Source: JAGRGG01 sp965217265
Lineage (GTDB): Bacteria; Pseudomonadota; Alphaproteobacteria; Geminicoccales; Geminicoccaceae
Direction of reading: 5' to 3'
Length of the DNA stretch: 64,000 nt
Assembly: GCA_965217265.1 (NCBI GenBank)
Contig: CBDCHP010000011.1
Coordinates: 682,001 to 746,000 of the forward strand
The notes beneath the pieces were generated by a model. It worked only from the letters and a program-made list of their open reading frames with translations, was not told the DNA's origin and did no database searches. The position numbers and the translations under genes are program-made. Positions 17,800 to 25,920 of the stretch are shown piece after piece (the stretch's first letter is position 1; every line of letters starts with the position of its first letter).

Positions 17800-18375
17800 A
17801 TGCGGATCACGATTGCCACCGGCCTCGCGGCCGTCCTGCTCGCCACGGCGGCCGCGGCCCAGGAGCGGCGCGAACTCGGGCCGCACGAGCACGGCCACGC
17901 GACCCTCGACATCGCCGTCGAGGGCAAGAGCGTGGCGATGGCCCTGAGCGCCCCCGGCGCGGACATCGTCGGCTTCGAGCACGCGGCCGAGGGCGACGCC
18001 GACCGCGCGGCGCTCGACGCCGGCATGGCGGCGCTCGAAGACCCGCTCGCCTTGTTCAAGCTGCCGTCCGACGCCGGTTGCAGCCTCGACACCGCCGAGG
18101 TCCGGCAGGTGTTCGAGGCGCACGAACACGAGGAAGCGGGCCATGAGGAAGAACATGCCGAGGAGCACGGCGAGGAAGCGACCCACAGCGCGTTCGAGGC
18201 CGAGTACGCCTTGACCTGCGACGACCCGTCCGCGATCGAGAGCATCGACTTCGCCTTCTTCGATCGCTTCCCGAACGCCGAGGAGGTCGAGGTCAACCTC
18301 GTCAGCGAACGCGGCCAGTCGAGCTACGAGGTCGCCCGCGACAGGCCCCGCCTCGCCCTGGACGGGCAGGTCTGA
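17800..18375 (+). CDS. periplasmic zinc-binding protein, ZrgA/DUF2796 family
   Basis: 191 aa with a signal peptide (residues 1-20, AAAAQ). The mature N-terminus has ELGPHEHGHATLDIAVEG, the DUF2796 signature with a metal-binding His cluster. A second His/Glu-rich loop lies at about residues 107-128 (HEHEEAGHEEEHAEEHGEE), a likely zinc sponge. Two Cys at about 98 and 148 may pair. In Vibrio the zrgA gene heads an operon giving zinc uptake. Here an ATPase, an FtsX-type permease and a DUF3299 protein follow without gaps, the same gene set. A palindrome like a Zur box sits upstream. Confidence 0.85.
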   Translation: MRITIATGLAAVLLATAAAAQERRELGPHEHGHATLDIAVEGKSVAMALSAPGADIVGFEHAAEGDADRAALDAGMAALEDPLALFKLPSDAGCSLDTAEVRQVFEAHEHEEAGHEEEHAEEHGEEATHSAFEAEYALTCDDPSAIESIDFAFFDRFPNAEEVEVNLVSERGQSSYEVARDRPRLALDGQV

Positions 18376-19061
18376 GCGCGTCCGACGCCGCCGTCGTCTT
18401 CGATCGGGTCCGCTTCAACTACGGCCCGAACGGCTTCGGCCTCGGCGTCGACGGCTTCGGCCTCGACCGTGGCGAGCGGCTGCTCCTGGCGGGCCCTTCC
18501 GGTTCGGGCAAGTCGACCCTGCTCGGCCTCGTCACCGGCGTTCTCGTCGCCGACGCGGGCAGGGTCGCCGTGCTCGGCACCGACCTGGGCACGTTGAGCG
18601 GTGCCGCGCGCGACCGCTTTCGCGCCGCTCACATCGGCGTCTTGTTCCAGATGTTCAACCTGCTGCCCTACCTCTCGGTCGTCGACAACGTCCTCTTGCC
18701 GCTGCGCTTCTCGTCCGAGCGTCGCGAACGGTTGGGCGGCGATGCCAAGGCCGAGGCATGGCGCCTCTTGGGCGCGCTCGGCCTGCCGTCCGGGCTTGCC
18801 GGGTCCCGCGCCGATCGCTTGAGCGTCGGGCAGCAGCAGCGGGTGGCGGCGGCGCGGGCGCTGATCGGTGCGCCCGAGATCGTCGTCGCCGACGAGCCGA
18901 CCTCGGCGCTCGACCGCGATCGGCAGACGGCCTTTCTCGACCTCCTGTTCGCGCAGGCCGCACGGCACCGAACGAGCCTCCTCGTCGTCAGCCACGACCG
19001 GGGCCTGGGCCCGCTGTTCGATCGCGCCGTCGAGTTGCACGAGATCGCGGCCACCCGATGA
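18372..19061 (+). CDS. ABC transporter ATPase of the zrg-like operon (probable CTG start)
   Basis: 229 aa if translation starts at CTG 18372, which overlaps the preceding TGA as CTGA. ATG, GTG or TTG start codons are missing from this frame upstream of the Walker A motif; the first is a GTG at 18570, which would delete Walker A. Motifs: AGPSGSGKST (Walker A), VLFQMFNLLPYLSVVDN (Q-loop), LSVGQQQR (signature with V for G), VVADEPTSALD (Walker B) and VVSHD (H-loop). It is LolD/MacB-like and energises the FtsX-type permease encoded next. The signature is atypical but functional in relatives. Confidence 0.85.
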   Translation: MSASDAAVVFDRVRFNYGPNGFGLGVDGFGLDRGERLLLAGPSGSGKSTLLGLVTGVLVADAGRVAVLGTDLGTLSGAARDRFRAAHIGVLFQMFNLLPYLSVVDNVLLPLRFSSERRERLGGDAKAEAWRLLGALGLPSGLAGSRADRLSVGQQQRVAAARALIGAPEIVVADEPTSALDRDRQTAFLDLLFAQAARHRTSLLVVSHDRGLGPLFDRAVELHEIAATR

Positions 19062-20317
19062 GCATCCTTCGCCTCGCCTACCTGTCGTTGCGCAACCGCC
19101 TGCTCACGGCGTGCCTCACCGTGCTCGCCATCGCGCTCAGCGTCGCCCTCCTGCTCGGCGTCGAGACGGTGCGCGAGGGGGCGAGGCAGAGCTTCGCCGA
19201 CACCATCGCCGGCACCGATCTCATCGTCGGCGCGCGGGCGGGCGACGTGCAGCTCCTCCTCTACAGCGTCTTTCACGTCGGCAACGCGACGGCCAACATC
19301 ACCTTTGCCAGCTACCAGGACATCGCGTCCCGGCCCGAGGTCGCCTGGATCGTGCCGCTCTCGCTCGGCGACAGCCACCGCGGCTTTCGCGTCCTCGGCA
19401 CGACGCGCGACTACTTCGAGCGCTACCGCTACCGGCGCGACCGCCGGCTCGCGTTCGCCGGAGGCGAGCCGTTCGACGATTTGTTCGACGCCGTGATCGG
19501 CAGCGACGTGGCCGAGGCGCTCGGCTATGAGGTCGGCCAGCCGATCGTCGTCGCGCACGGCCTCGACCGCGCGGGCCTGAGCCGTCACGACGACAAGCCG
19601 TTTCGGGTGAGCGGCATCCTGGAAAAGACCGGTACCCCGGTCGATCGCACGGTGCTGGTCAGCCTGGCGGCGATCGAGGCGATCCACGTCGACTGGCAAT
19701 CCGGCGCCCGCATCCCCGGACGGGGCGTCTCGGCCGAGGCGGTGCGGGGCATGGACCTGACCCCGAGCGCCGTCACCGCGGCACTCGTCGGCCTTGAGTC
19801 CAAGCTCGCCGTGTTCAGGTTGCAGCGCTACATCAACGAGTATCCCAAGGAGGCGCTCTCGGCGGTGCTGCCGGGCGTGGCGCTCGGGGGTCTCTGGAAC
19901 CTGATCGGCGTCGCCGAGACCGCGCTGATCGCCGTCTCGGTCATGGTGGTGGCGACGGCGCTGCTCGGCATGGTGACGATGATCACGGCGGGCCTGAACG
20001 AGCGGCGGCGCGAGATGGCGATCCTGCGCGCCGTGGGCGCCAGGCCCGCGCACGTGCTCGGCCTGCTCACCGCCGAGGCGGCGCTCCTGGCGCTCGCCGG
20101 CGTGGTCGCCGGCGTTGCATTGCTCTACGCGCTCCTGACGGTCTTGCGTTCGTGGATCGACGCCCGCTTTGGCCTTTATCTGGCGCTCGAACCGTTGGAT
20201 AAAGCCGACCTCGCGACGCTCGCCGCGATCGTCGCCGCCGGCGCGCTCGCCGGCCTCTTCCCGGCCGTGCGCGCCTATCGGCTCTCGCTCGGCGACGGGC
20301 TCTCGGTCAAGACCTGA
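19058..20317 (+). CDS. MacB/FtsX-type ABC permease of the zrg-like operon
   Basis: 419 aa. The ATG overlaps the ATPase stop (ATGA). One N-terminal TM helix (about residues 12-35), a periplasmic MacB-like domain (about 40-270) and three C-terminal TM helices (about 285-410), ending PAVRAYRLSLGDGLSVK. This MacB-type layout does not resemble ZnuB importers: such permeases usually drive periplasmic conformational work or extrusion rather than import. So the complex probably moves metal-binding proteins or ligands at the envelope; the mechanism is open. Confidence 0.87.
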   Translation: MSILRLAYLSLRNRLLTACLTVLAIALSVALLLGVETVREGARQSFADTIAGTDLIVGARAGDVQLLLYSVFHVGNATANITFASYQDIASRPEVAWIVPLSLGDSHRGFRVLGTTRDYFERYRYRRDRRLAFAGGEPFDDLFDAVIGSDVAEALGYEVGQPIVVAHGLDRAGLSRHDDKPFRVSGILEKTGTPVDRTVLVSLAAIEAIHVDWQSGARIPGRGVSAEAVRGMDLTPSAVTAALVGLESKLAVFRLQRYINEYPKEALSAVLPGVALGGLWNLIGVAETALIAVSVMVVATALLGMVTMITAGLNERRREMAILRAVGARPAHVLGLLTAEAALLALAGVVAGVALLYALLTVLRSWIDARFGLYLALEPLDKADLATLAAIVAAGALAGLFPAVRAYRLSLGDGLSVKT

Positions 20318-20331
20318 CAAGGAAACAGACG

Positions 20332-20853
20332 ATGCCGCTCAAAGCCATCCTCGCCGCGCTCGCGCTCTCGGCCCTTGCCGCCCCGCCCGCCGCGGCCGCG
20401 GTCGAGATCACCTGGGAGAATCTGATCCCGCTGAACGACCGCCTGCGCGACCTGATGCCCGACCAGGAGACGATGGTGGAGCCGGGCGTCGTCTACGATG
20501 GCACCTACGATCCCGAACTCGGCGGCTACGCGGCGGGAGAAGTCTCGTTCGTCCACGACTACGACGGTAAGACCGTGCGCCTGCCCGGCTACATGGTGCC
20601 CTTCGACTTCGAGGGCACCGAGGTGCGCGAGTTTCTGCTCGTGCCCTACGTTGGCGCTTGCATCCACGTGCCGCCGCCGCCGCCGAACCAGCTCGTCTTC
20701 GTCACCAGCAAGAACCCGGTGCCGAGCGAGGGGCTGTTCGAGCCGGTCTGGGTCGAGGGCACGTTCGGCACCAACGAGATCACCACCGAGCTCGCCGAGG
20801 TCGGCTACCGCATCGAGGCCGACGAGGTCGAGCCGTACGAGGTCGAATGGTAA
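20332..20853 (+). CDS. exported DUF3299 family protein
   Basis: 173 aa with a signal peptide (residues 1-22, PPAAAA). The DUF3299 block includes VRLPGYMVPFDFEG, FLLVPYVGACIHVPPPPPNQLVFV (split: LVPYVGACIHV and PPPPNQLVFV) and PVWVEGTF. The conserved single Cys and His in GACIHVPPPPPNQ are candidate metal ligands. Genes of this family are found with ZrgA-type proteins and FtsX-like permeases, as here, 14 bp after the permease with a good SD (AAGGAAA). The function is not established; a periplasmic metal-handling partner is inferred from context. Confidence 0.82.
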   Translation: MPLKAILAALALSALAAPPAAAAVEITWENLIPLNDRLRDLMPDQETMVEPGVVYDGTYDPELGGYAAGEVSFVHDYDGKTVRLPGYMVPFDFEGTEVREFLLVPYVGACIHVPPPPPNQLVFVTSKNPVPSEGLFEPVWVEGTFGTNEITTELAEVGYRIEADEVEPYEVEW

Positions 20854-20862
20854 GAGATCCTC

Positions 20863-21564
20863 ATGCCGATGCGCGGGGGTGACGCGGATCAAGACGCTGA
20901 CATCCGCAACACCTGGGACGCGAACGCCCAAGCCTGGACCTCGGCCGTGCGTGAAGGCCGCATCGCCAGCCGATCGGCGGGGACGGACGCGGCGATCGTC
21001 GATGCCGTCGCCCGCCTGCGCCCCGGCCGCGTCGCCGACGTCGGCTGCGGCGAGGGCTGGCTCGCGCGACGCCTCGCCCTGGAACTCGGCCGCGAGGTTT
21101 GGGGCTTCGACGGCAGCGGGCGCCTGATCGCCGCGGCGAGGGCCATGCATCAAGGCGGCACGTACGCCGTTCTCGCCTACGAGGATTTGGTCGAGCGGCC
21201 CGAAGCGCTGCGCGGCCCCTACGACGTCGTCGTCTGCAACTTCGCCCTCTTCGGCGAGAACGTCGCGCCGATCCTCGCGGCGCTGCGGCAATCGCTGAAC
21301 GGGGGCGGACGGCTGCTGATCCAGACCCTGCACCCCTGGACCGCGTGCGGCGAGGCAGCTTACAAGGACGGCTGGCGGCAAGAGACGTTCGCGGCGATGG
21401 GGACCGGCGACTGGCGGCCGATGCCCTGGTACTTTCGCGCCCTGGAGTCCTGGCTTTGCGAGATCGGCGCGGCGGGGTTGGTGCCCGCCGAATGCCGCGA
21501 GCCGGTCGATGCGGCGACGGGCAAGCCCCTCTCGCTCATCTTGAACTGTGCCGCGAAGCCTTGA
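20863..21564 (+). CDS. class I SAM-dependent methyltransferase
   Basis: 233 aa. The SAM-binding motif I is VADVGCGEGWLARRLA (about residues 56-71), followed by the acidic FDGS of motif II and VVCNFALF (motif IV). The N-terminus (IRNTWDANAQAWTSAVREGRI) is typical of small-molecule methyltransferases related to UbiE/Tam. It starts 9 bp after the DUF3299 gene, so it may be the last gene of the zrg-like operon, although a methyltransferase is not part of the usual set. The substrate is unknown. Confidence 0.82.
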   Translation: MPMRGGDADQDADIRNTWDANAQAWTSAVREGRIASRSAGTDAAIVDAVARLRPGRVADVGCGEGWLARRLALELGREVWGFDGSGRLIAAARAMHQGGTYAVLAYEDLVERPEALRGPYDVVVCNFALFGENVAPILAALRQSLNGGGRLLIQTLHPWTACGEAAYKDGWRQETFAAMGTGDWRPMPWYFRALESWLCEIGAAGLVPAECREPVDAATGKPLSLILNCAAKP

Positions 21565-21603
21565 ACCGAGAGAGGACGTTCGAGCGGTGTCGTGGCCGGT
21601 GCG

Positions 21604-22235
21604 CTACTTTTGCGGCTGCGGCTCGAAATCCTTCATCGCCAGCAAACCCGCGGCACCGATCATCAAGGCCCCGCACACCTTGTTGATCAACCCCGACGAC
21701 AGGCGCCGAAGGCCCTTCGCGGCCCGGATCCCGAGCCAGCCCCAGGCCGTCAAGATAACGCCGTCCACCACGAGATACGTCCCGCCCAAGATCAGCAACT
21801 GCGGCAGGATCGGCGCGGTCGGGTCGATGAACTGGGGAAACAGCGTCCCGAAGAAGACGACGGCGAACGGGTTCGCCATCGACGTGATGAAGCCTTGCCT
21901 GTACAGGCGGAACATCGAGCCCGAAGCGCCCGCCTCGACGCGGCCGTCCGCTTCCTTTGACAGCAAAAGCCGGAGGCCGATCCGGGCAAGGTAGATCACG
22001 CCGATCCATTTGATCCGCTGAAACGCCTCGGCGGACGTCGCGATGACCGCCGCGAGACCGAAGGCGGCCCCCGTCATCTGCAAACAATTGGCCGTGAGGT
22101 CGCCGGTGATCGTGAAGGAACTTCGCCGAAGCCCGTACCGGTTGCTGTTCAAGACGATGAGCAGCCGGCTCGTGCCGGGCGGGAGCGCGAAGAACACGGC
22201 GACGGCGGCGAGGCAGACTATGTTTCAAGCGGCAT
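21604..22235 (-). pseudogene. LysE-family amino-acid exporter, frameshifted after codon 5
   Basis: The body of the protein (PPGTSRLLIVLNSNRYGLRR, TM helices, MANPFAVVFFGTLFPQF) is a normal LysE/RhtB exporter reading to the TAG at 21604. In that frame the only early start is GTG 22197, which removes half of the first TM helix. One frame away, the ATG at 22235 with a GGCGAGGG ribosome site gives MPLE and then hits a stop. Adding one A to the AAA run (22223-22225, reverse strand) would join them into MPLENIVCLAAVAVFFALPPG, a typical LysE start. It is therefore a fresh 1-nt deletion or a sequencing error. Confidence 0.75.
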
Positions 22236-22389
22236 CGTTTGGCCCTCGCCCCATTCGAGCAGGGGCCACTTTAACCACCGTCCGGGCGCTGGACAAGAGG
22301 CCCGCCTCTCGCGCCAGAAGCCGCATGACAAGCTTTCGAGCGCCAAGAACAGTCGTTTGCGAGGAGACACTTTACCGCGCCGGGAGCGG

Positions 22390-22464
22390 TGGTGGGCGAT
22401 ACTGGGATTGAACCAGTGACCTCTCGCATGTCAAGCGAGCGCTCTACCGCTGAGCTAATCACCC
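22390..22464 (-). tRNA. tRNA-Val (anticodon GAC)
   Basis: 75 nt including an encoded CCA. The acceptor stem GGGTGAT pairs with ATCGCCC (one G-U), the discriminator is A and CCA follows. D arm GCTC/GAGC with AGCGGTA loop; anticodon stem CTCGC/GCGAG with loop TTGACAT, so the anticodon is GAC (22430-22432), reading GUC and GUU. T arm ACTGG/CCAGT with loop TTCAATC. All arms pair. The 5' end coincides with the end of the broken HNH gene on the same strand. Confidence 0.97.
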
Positions 22465-22959
22465 TACCGCCAGGATAGGCCGAGGCTGCCCCGGCCGCGG
22501 CCACGGTTACGACCGCCGCGATGCGGTGTCAAGGCGTGACAGTTGGGGCAGAGCAGTTGCAGGTTCGATCCCTCGTCGTTGGCGGCACAGCCGTCCTTGT
22601 GATCGACCTCGAAGCGCAGAGGCTGCCCCCGCCAGTCCTTGATCCCGCACCCGTTGCAGGCGTTGCCGTTGCGCCAGACGAGGTAGAGGCTGCCCCCGCC
22701 AGTCCGTGATCCCGCACCCGTTGCAGGCGTTGCCGTTGCGCCAGACGAGGTAGCGGTAGAGCGTGCTCCGGTTGCGGATCGACCCGGCCTCGATCTTCGG
22801 CACGGTAAGGCGCAGGAAGACGTCGCCCCGCTGACAGGCGTTCGAGCAGTAGAGCCCGCGATATTTTGGCGGCTTGTGCGGCGTGTGACGGCCGCAGAGC
22901 AGGCAGGCGGCGAGGCCGTCGGCGATCAATCTCGGTGCTATCTTCCCGTCCGTTCGCAT
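22464..22959 (-). pseudogene. HNH endonuclease-like gene broken by a 67-bp tandem duplication
   Basis: From ATG 22959 the frame encodes a zinc-ribbon-like N-terminus (ACLLCGRHTPH, LYCSNAC), a helical part and NACNGCGI. After this the frame is thrown off by an in-place 67-bp duplication (22618-22751). In the shifted frame the rest of the HNH domain continues: RFEVDHKDGCAAND, NLQLLCPNCHALTPHRGGR, to a TAG at 22464. Removing one copy gives 429 bp, a 142-aa intact protein. So the gene is inactivated (67 is not a multiple of 3) by a simple, potentially reversible event. It probably nicks or cuts DNA; the biological role is unknown. Confidence 0.8.
22618..22751. repeat. 67-bp tandem duplication inside the HNH gene
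   Basis: Two adjacent 67-bp copies, 22618-22684 and 22685-22751, beginning AGAGGCTGCCCCCGCCAGTC, differ at a single base (T against G about 22 nt in). The near identity shows a recent event. The unit length shifts the reading frame by one. Confidence 0.92.
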
Positions 22960-23142
22960 CGATCCGTGGCCTTATCCTTCCTTCGACTTTCGAACGTATC
23001 AGTTTGGCCGAGAATTTGAGGTCGACCGAAGCCTATATATCCCTCCAGTACGGCCATCGCCGCGGAACCCCGCGACGATCGCGGCGCTTGTCTGCCGGGG
23101 GTGGCCGTGCTTCGTTCGCCGGCGTTCTTCTTGCGGAGTGGT

Positions 23143-23994
23143 ATGGATTTGTCAGCGCGCTGCCTCGGGGCCGAACTCCCGGCCCTGCCGGTCTTGCTGT
23201 CCTCGCCGCACAGCGGCAGGATCTATCCCGACTGGTTCCTGACGACCACGCCGCTCGAACCCGGTCAGTTGCGCCCGCTCGACGACGGGCCGACCGACCT
23301 TCTCCTGGAGGGCGCCCTGCGCGCCGGCGCCGGGGCGGTCTGCGCCCTCTACCCGCGCGCCGTCGTCGACCTCAACCGCTCGATGATCGAACTCGACCCC
23401 GGCCTGTTGCCGCCCCGCTCCGGGCGCAGCTACGGCCTCACGCCCAAGGTCCGCGTCGGTCTGGGCGTGATCCCGACGCGGGTCGGCGCGGCGCGGATCT
23501 ACGCCGGCCCCTTGAGCGAGACCGCCCTGCAGCGGCGCTTCGACGACGCCTACAAGCCCTACCACGCGGTCTTGAAGCGGCGCCTGGGCATGATCGCCGA
23601 AGCTTTCGGCGCGGCACTCCTGCTCGACGTCCACTCGATGCCGGATTCGCTCGCCGTCGTCGACGGGCGCCGCGTCGACGCGGCGCTGGGCGATCGCTTC
23701 GGCCGCAGCTGCAACATTGCCGTCGCGCGCGCCGCGACCCGCCGCCTGACCGCCGAAGGGTTGGCCTGCGCTGCGAACCAGCCTTACGCCGGCGGCCACA
23801 TCACCGAGCGCTACGGCGAGCCCGCCGCCGGCCGCAGCGCCTTGCAGATCGAGATCCGCCGCGGCCTGTTCTGGAACGAGAGGACCGACCGCGTCGACCC
23901 CGCCGGCGTCGAGCGTTTGAGCGCGATCCTCGGCCGCCTCGTGATCGACCTGGGCGCTGTCCTCGCCCCGCGCGCGGTCGAGAGCGCCGCTTAA
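23143..23994 (+). CDS. N-formylglutamate amidohydrolase family protein
   Basis: 283 aa from ATG 23143; a GTG at 23101 would add 14 residues. The HutG/PF05013 family pattern is clear: LLSSPHSGRIYPD (metal His near residue 22), DDGPTDLLLEG, YPRAVVDLNRSM (Asp, Asn, Arg), LLLDVHSMPD (metal Asp and His) and YAGGHITERYGE. It hydrolyses N-formyl-L-glutamate, the last step of one histidine degradation route, or a related N-acyl amino acid. No hut genes are nearby, so the physiological substrate is uncertain. A 37-bp gap separates it from the transglycosylase gene. Confidence 0.87.
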   Translation: MDLSARCLGAELPALPVLLSSPHSGRIYPDWFLTTTPLEPGQLRPLDDGPTDLLLEGALRAGAGAVCALYPRAVVDLNRSMIELDPGLLPPRSGRSYGLTPKVRVGLGVIPTRVGAARIYAGPLSETALQRRFDDAYKPYHAVLKRRLGMIAEAFGAALLLDVHSMPDSLAVVDGRRVDAALGDRFGRSCNIAVARAATRRLTAEGLACAANQPYAGGHITERYGEPAAGRSALQIEIRRGLFWNERTDRVDPAGVERLSAILGRLVIDLGAVLAPRAVESAA

Positions 23995-24030
23995 CGGCGT
24001 CTTAACCGTGACGGCCTACAACGTGCCGCC

Positions 24031-24792
24031 ATGCGCCACGTTCTCGCCCTCGTCTGCCTGCTCCTCGTCCTCGCCCCGCCGACGCGATCGGCCGCGCGCG
24101 GCGGCGACGCCGGCTTGTGCGCCGCCGCCGCCGCCGCCGCCGAGCGCGAGCGCGGCCTGCCGCAAGACATGCTCTACGCCGTGGCGCTGACCGAGAGCGC
24201 CCGCTGGGACCCCGCTTTGCAACGCGGCCACGCTTGGCCCTGGACCGTGCGCGCCGGCCCGGACGCCTTTCGCCTCGACACCAAAGCCGAGGCGCTGGCG
24301 ACCGTGCGCCGGCTCAAAGCCGAGGGGCGGCGCAACATCGACGTCGGCTGCGCCCAGATCAACTTGATGTACCACCCCGACGCGTTCGCCGACCTTGCCG
24401 CCGGCTTCGATCCGTTGACCAACCTGCGCTACGCCGCCCGTTTCTTGCGCGACCTGCACGGGCAGACGGGGGACTGGCAGGCGGCGATCGCCCGCTACCA
24501 CTCGGCCGACCCCGACCGCGGCACCGCGTATCGGGCGAAGGTGCTGGCGCATTGGCGCGATCTGGGCGAGCGGCCGGCACCCCCGCCCGTCGTCGCGGCC
24601 GCCGGTCCGGGCGGCATCGGCCGGGGGGGGCTCGCCGTCGCCCCCGGTGCGCCGCCGCCGAGGGTAGTCTACGGCGCCCGGTCCCCCGCCGCGGCGCCGG
24701 GTGCGGTGGCCGTTTTGCGCCCATCCGGCCTCGACGCGGGCGGGATCCGCGCCTTCTTCGCCGCCCCCAGGGCGCCGATCGGGCAAAAGTAA
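24031..24792 (+). CDS. exported lytic transglycosylase-like protein
   Basis: 253 aa with a signal peptide (residues 1-22). SLT domain at about 30-170: catalytic Glu55 in ALTESARWDP, the NIDVGCAQINLMYHP block (residues 102-116), then DPLTNLRYAARFLRDL and AIARYHS. It should cleave peptidoglycan glycan strands to 1,6-anhydro products in the periplasm. The C-terminal third is Ala/Gly/Pro-rich and low in complexity (linker-like). Transglycosylases of this short kind often make room for envelope-spanning machines such as flagella or secretion systems, but no such genes are in the window. Confidence 0.85.
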   Translation: MRHVLALVCLLLVLAPPTRSAARGGDAGLCAAAAAAAERERGLPQDMLYAVALTESARWDPALQRGHAWPWTVRAGPDAFRLDTKAEALATVRRLKAEGRRNIDVGCAQINLMYHPDAFADLAAGFDPLTNLRYAARFLRDLHGQTGDWQAAIARYHSADPDRGTAYRAKVLAHWRDLGERPAPPPVVAAAGPGGIGRGGLAVAPGAPPPRVVYGARSPAAAPGAVAVLRPSGLDAGGIRAFFAAPRAPIGQK

Positions 24793-24909
24793 AGGCGCAA
24801 ATCTTACCTCGCTACGGCTTCGGGCCTTAATCGGCCGTGGGACGGTTGACCGCTTTGCCCCGAATCGCGGATCATTCCTTGCATAGAGGAACGCCGCGAG
24901 GAAAAAGCC

Positions 24910-25326
24910 ATGCCGGAGCCGGGCGTATCGGCCGCGACCGGAACGATCGACGTCATGCTGCGCGAGACGCTTCGGCTCGCCGAGGACGTGCGCGCCTACA
25001 TCCTGCGCCGGCCGGGGGCCGACGCCACCGCCCTCATGCGCCTGGAGGAGAGCGCCGAGATCGGCCGAATCACGGCCCAGATCGGCCACGCGAGCGCATG
25101 GCTGCTCGCCCGCCAAGCGGTGCGCCGCGGCGAGCTGACGGCGGCGGAGGCGCGCGAACCGGCGTGGCGACTGGAGGGCGGGCCTTTGTGCGACGACGAC
25201 GCGCCCTTCGCGCCCGGCCGGGACCTGCCGCTTGAACTGGAACGCTTGGCCCGACGCAGCCACGGCCTCTACGCCAGGGTGCGGCGCCTCGACGAAGCCT
25301 TGGAGGCCGAATCCGAGGCCGTATGA
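24910..25326 (+). CDS. DUF1465 family protein, RcdA-like
   Basis: 138 aa, SD GCGAGGAAA upstream. The three-helix DUF1465 family (PF07323) is recognised by the central GQIGHASAWLLARQAV-type segment (here QIGHASAWLLARQAVRRGE) and TAAEAREPAWRL. In Caulobacter the member RcdA is an adaptor helping ClpXP degrade the cell-cycle regulator CtrA. The protein is helical, lacks a signal peptide and has a short acidic tail. The family is restricted to alphaproteobacteria, which supports the assignment of the organism. It stands alone, followed by a 594-bp AT-rich gap. Confidence 0.75.
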   Translation: MPEPGVSAATGTIDVMLRETLRLAEDVRAYILRRPGADATALMRLEESAEIGRITAQIGHASAWLLARQAVRRGELTAAEAREPAWRLEGGPLCDDDAPFAPGRDLPLELERLARRSHGLYARVRRLDEALEAESEAV

Positions 25327-25920
25327 ACCATGAGTTTCGATGGGGCGCGGTCGAGCGGCCGCATAAACCGTGAATGCAATCTCACTATTTGAATAAATTT
25401 GCCTTCTGAAATCGAAGTTACGACGGTCGTGAATTTCGCCGATGTATCCACGAATATTTTAAGTTTTACCAATTTTTTGCCTCGGTAGGTATTTTAGAAA
25501 ATTTTGATTTATTGAACCCAGAAGTAGTACTTTTACTGCTTCAGACCTCTGACGATGGGACGATATTTTGTTTTTGCATACCAATATTTGTCGTCAGCGG
25601 CGATAACTTTTTTACCCGCTCACGCGCCGACCAAGCCCGTCCTCGTGTACTTCCCGAACCGGTGAAATTGCCCGGCGAACACTATTTTTAGTTGCATTAG
25701 AATGGAAGGAATTACTTTTAGAGATAATTATTAACGGCTTGTAATGGAACCATCTTCAGGTTACCGTTTCGTGGGTTGTCGGAAGGCTTCGGCGTTTGCG
25801 CCTCGGTCCCTGACACGAGGGACGTCACCCCGCCTCGCGCCCGGCATCAAGCCGCCCGCCTGCCCGCCAGGAAGCGCCGGTCGATGAACGACACGACGCC
25901 ATAAGAGGAGGTCAGCCGAG
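25327..25920. other. AT-rich intergenic stretch without a recognisable gene
   Basis: 594 bp. From about 25370 to 25750 the base composition is far more AT-rich than the neighbours (runs such as AATATTTTAAG, TTTTTACC, TAATTATTAACGG). Short reading frames here have no start signals or protein character. The last 150 bp return to high GC and end with the ribosome site GAGGAGG for the next gene. It may be the remains of transferred DNA or a long regulatory region for the exported PLP enzyme. I see no palindromic operator I would name. Confidence 0.6.

Noticed and set aside
22271..22504. Reading frame on the minus strand containing AVERSLDMREVTGSIPVSP
   Set aside because: This is the well-known false protein produced by translating a tRNA gene; the segment is tRNA-Val and its flanks.
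25269..25472. 67-codon minus-strand frame in the AT-rich gap
   Set aside because: Overlaps the end of the DUF1465 gene, has no ribosome site and no recognisable features.
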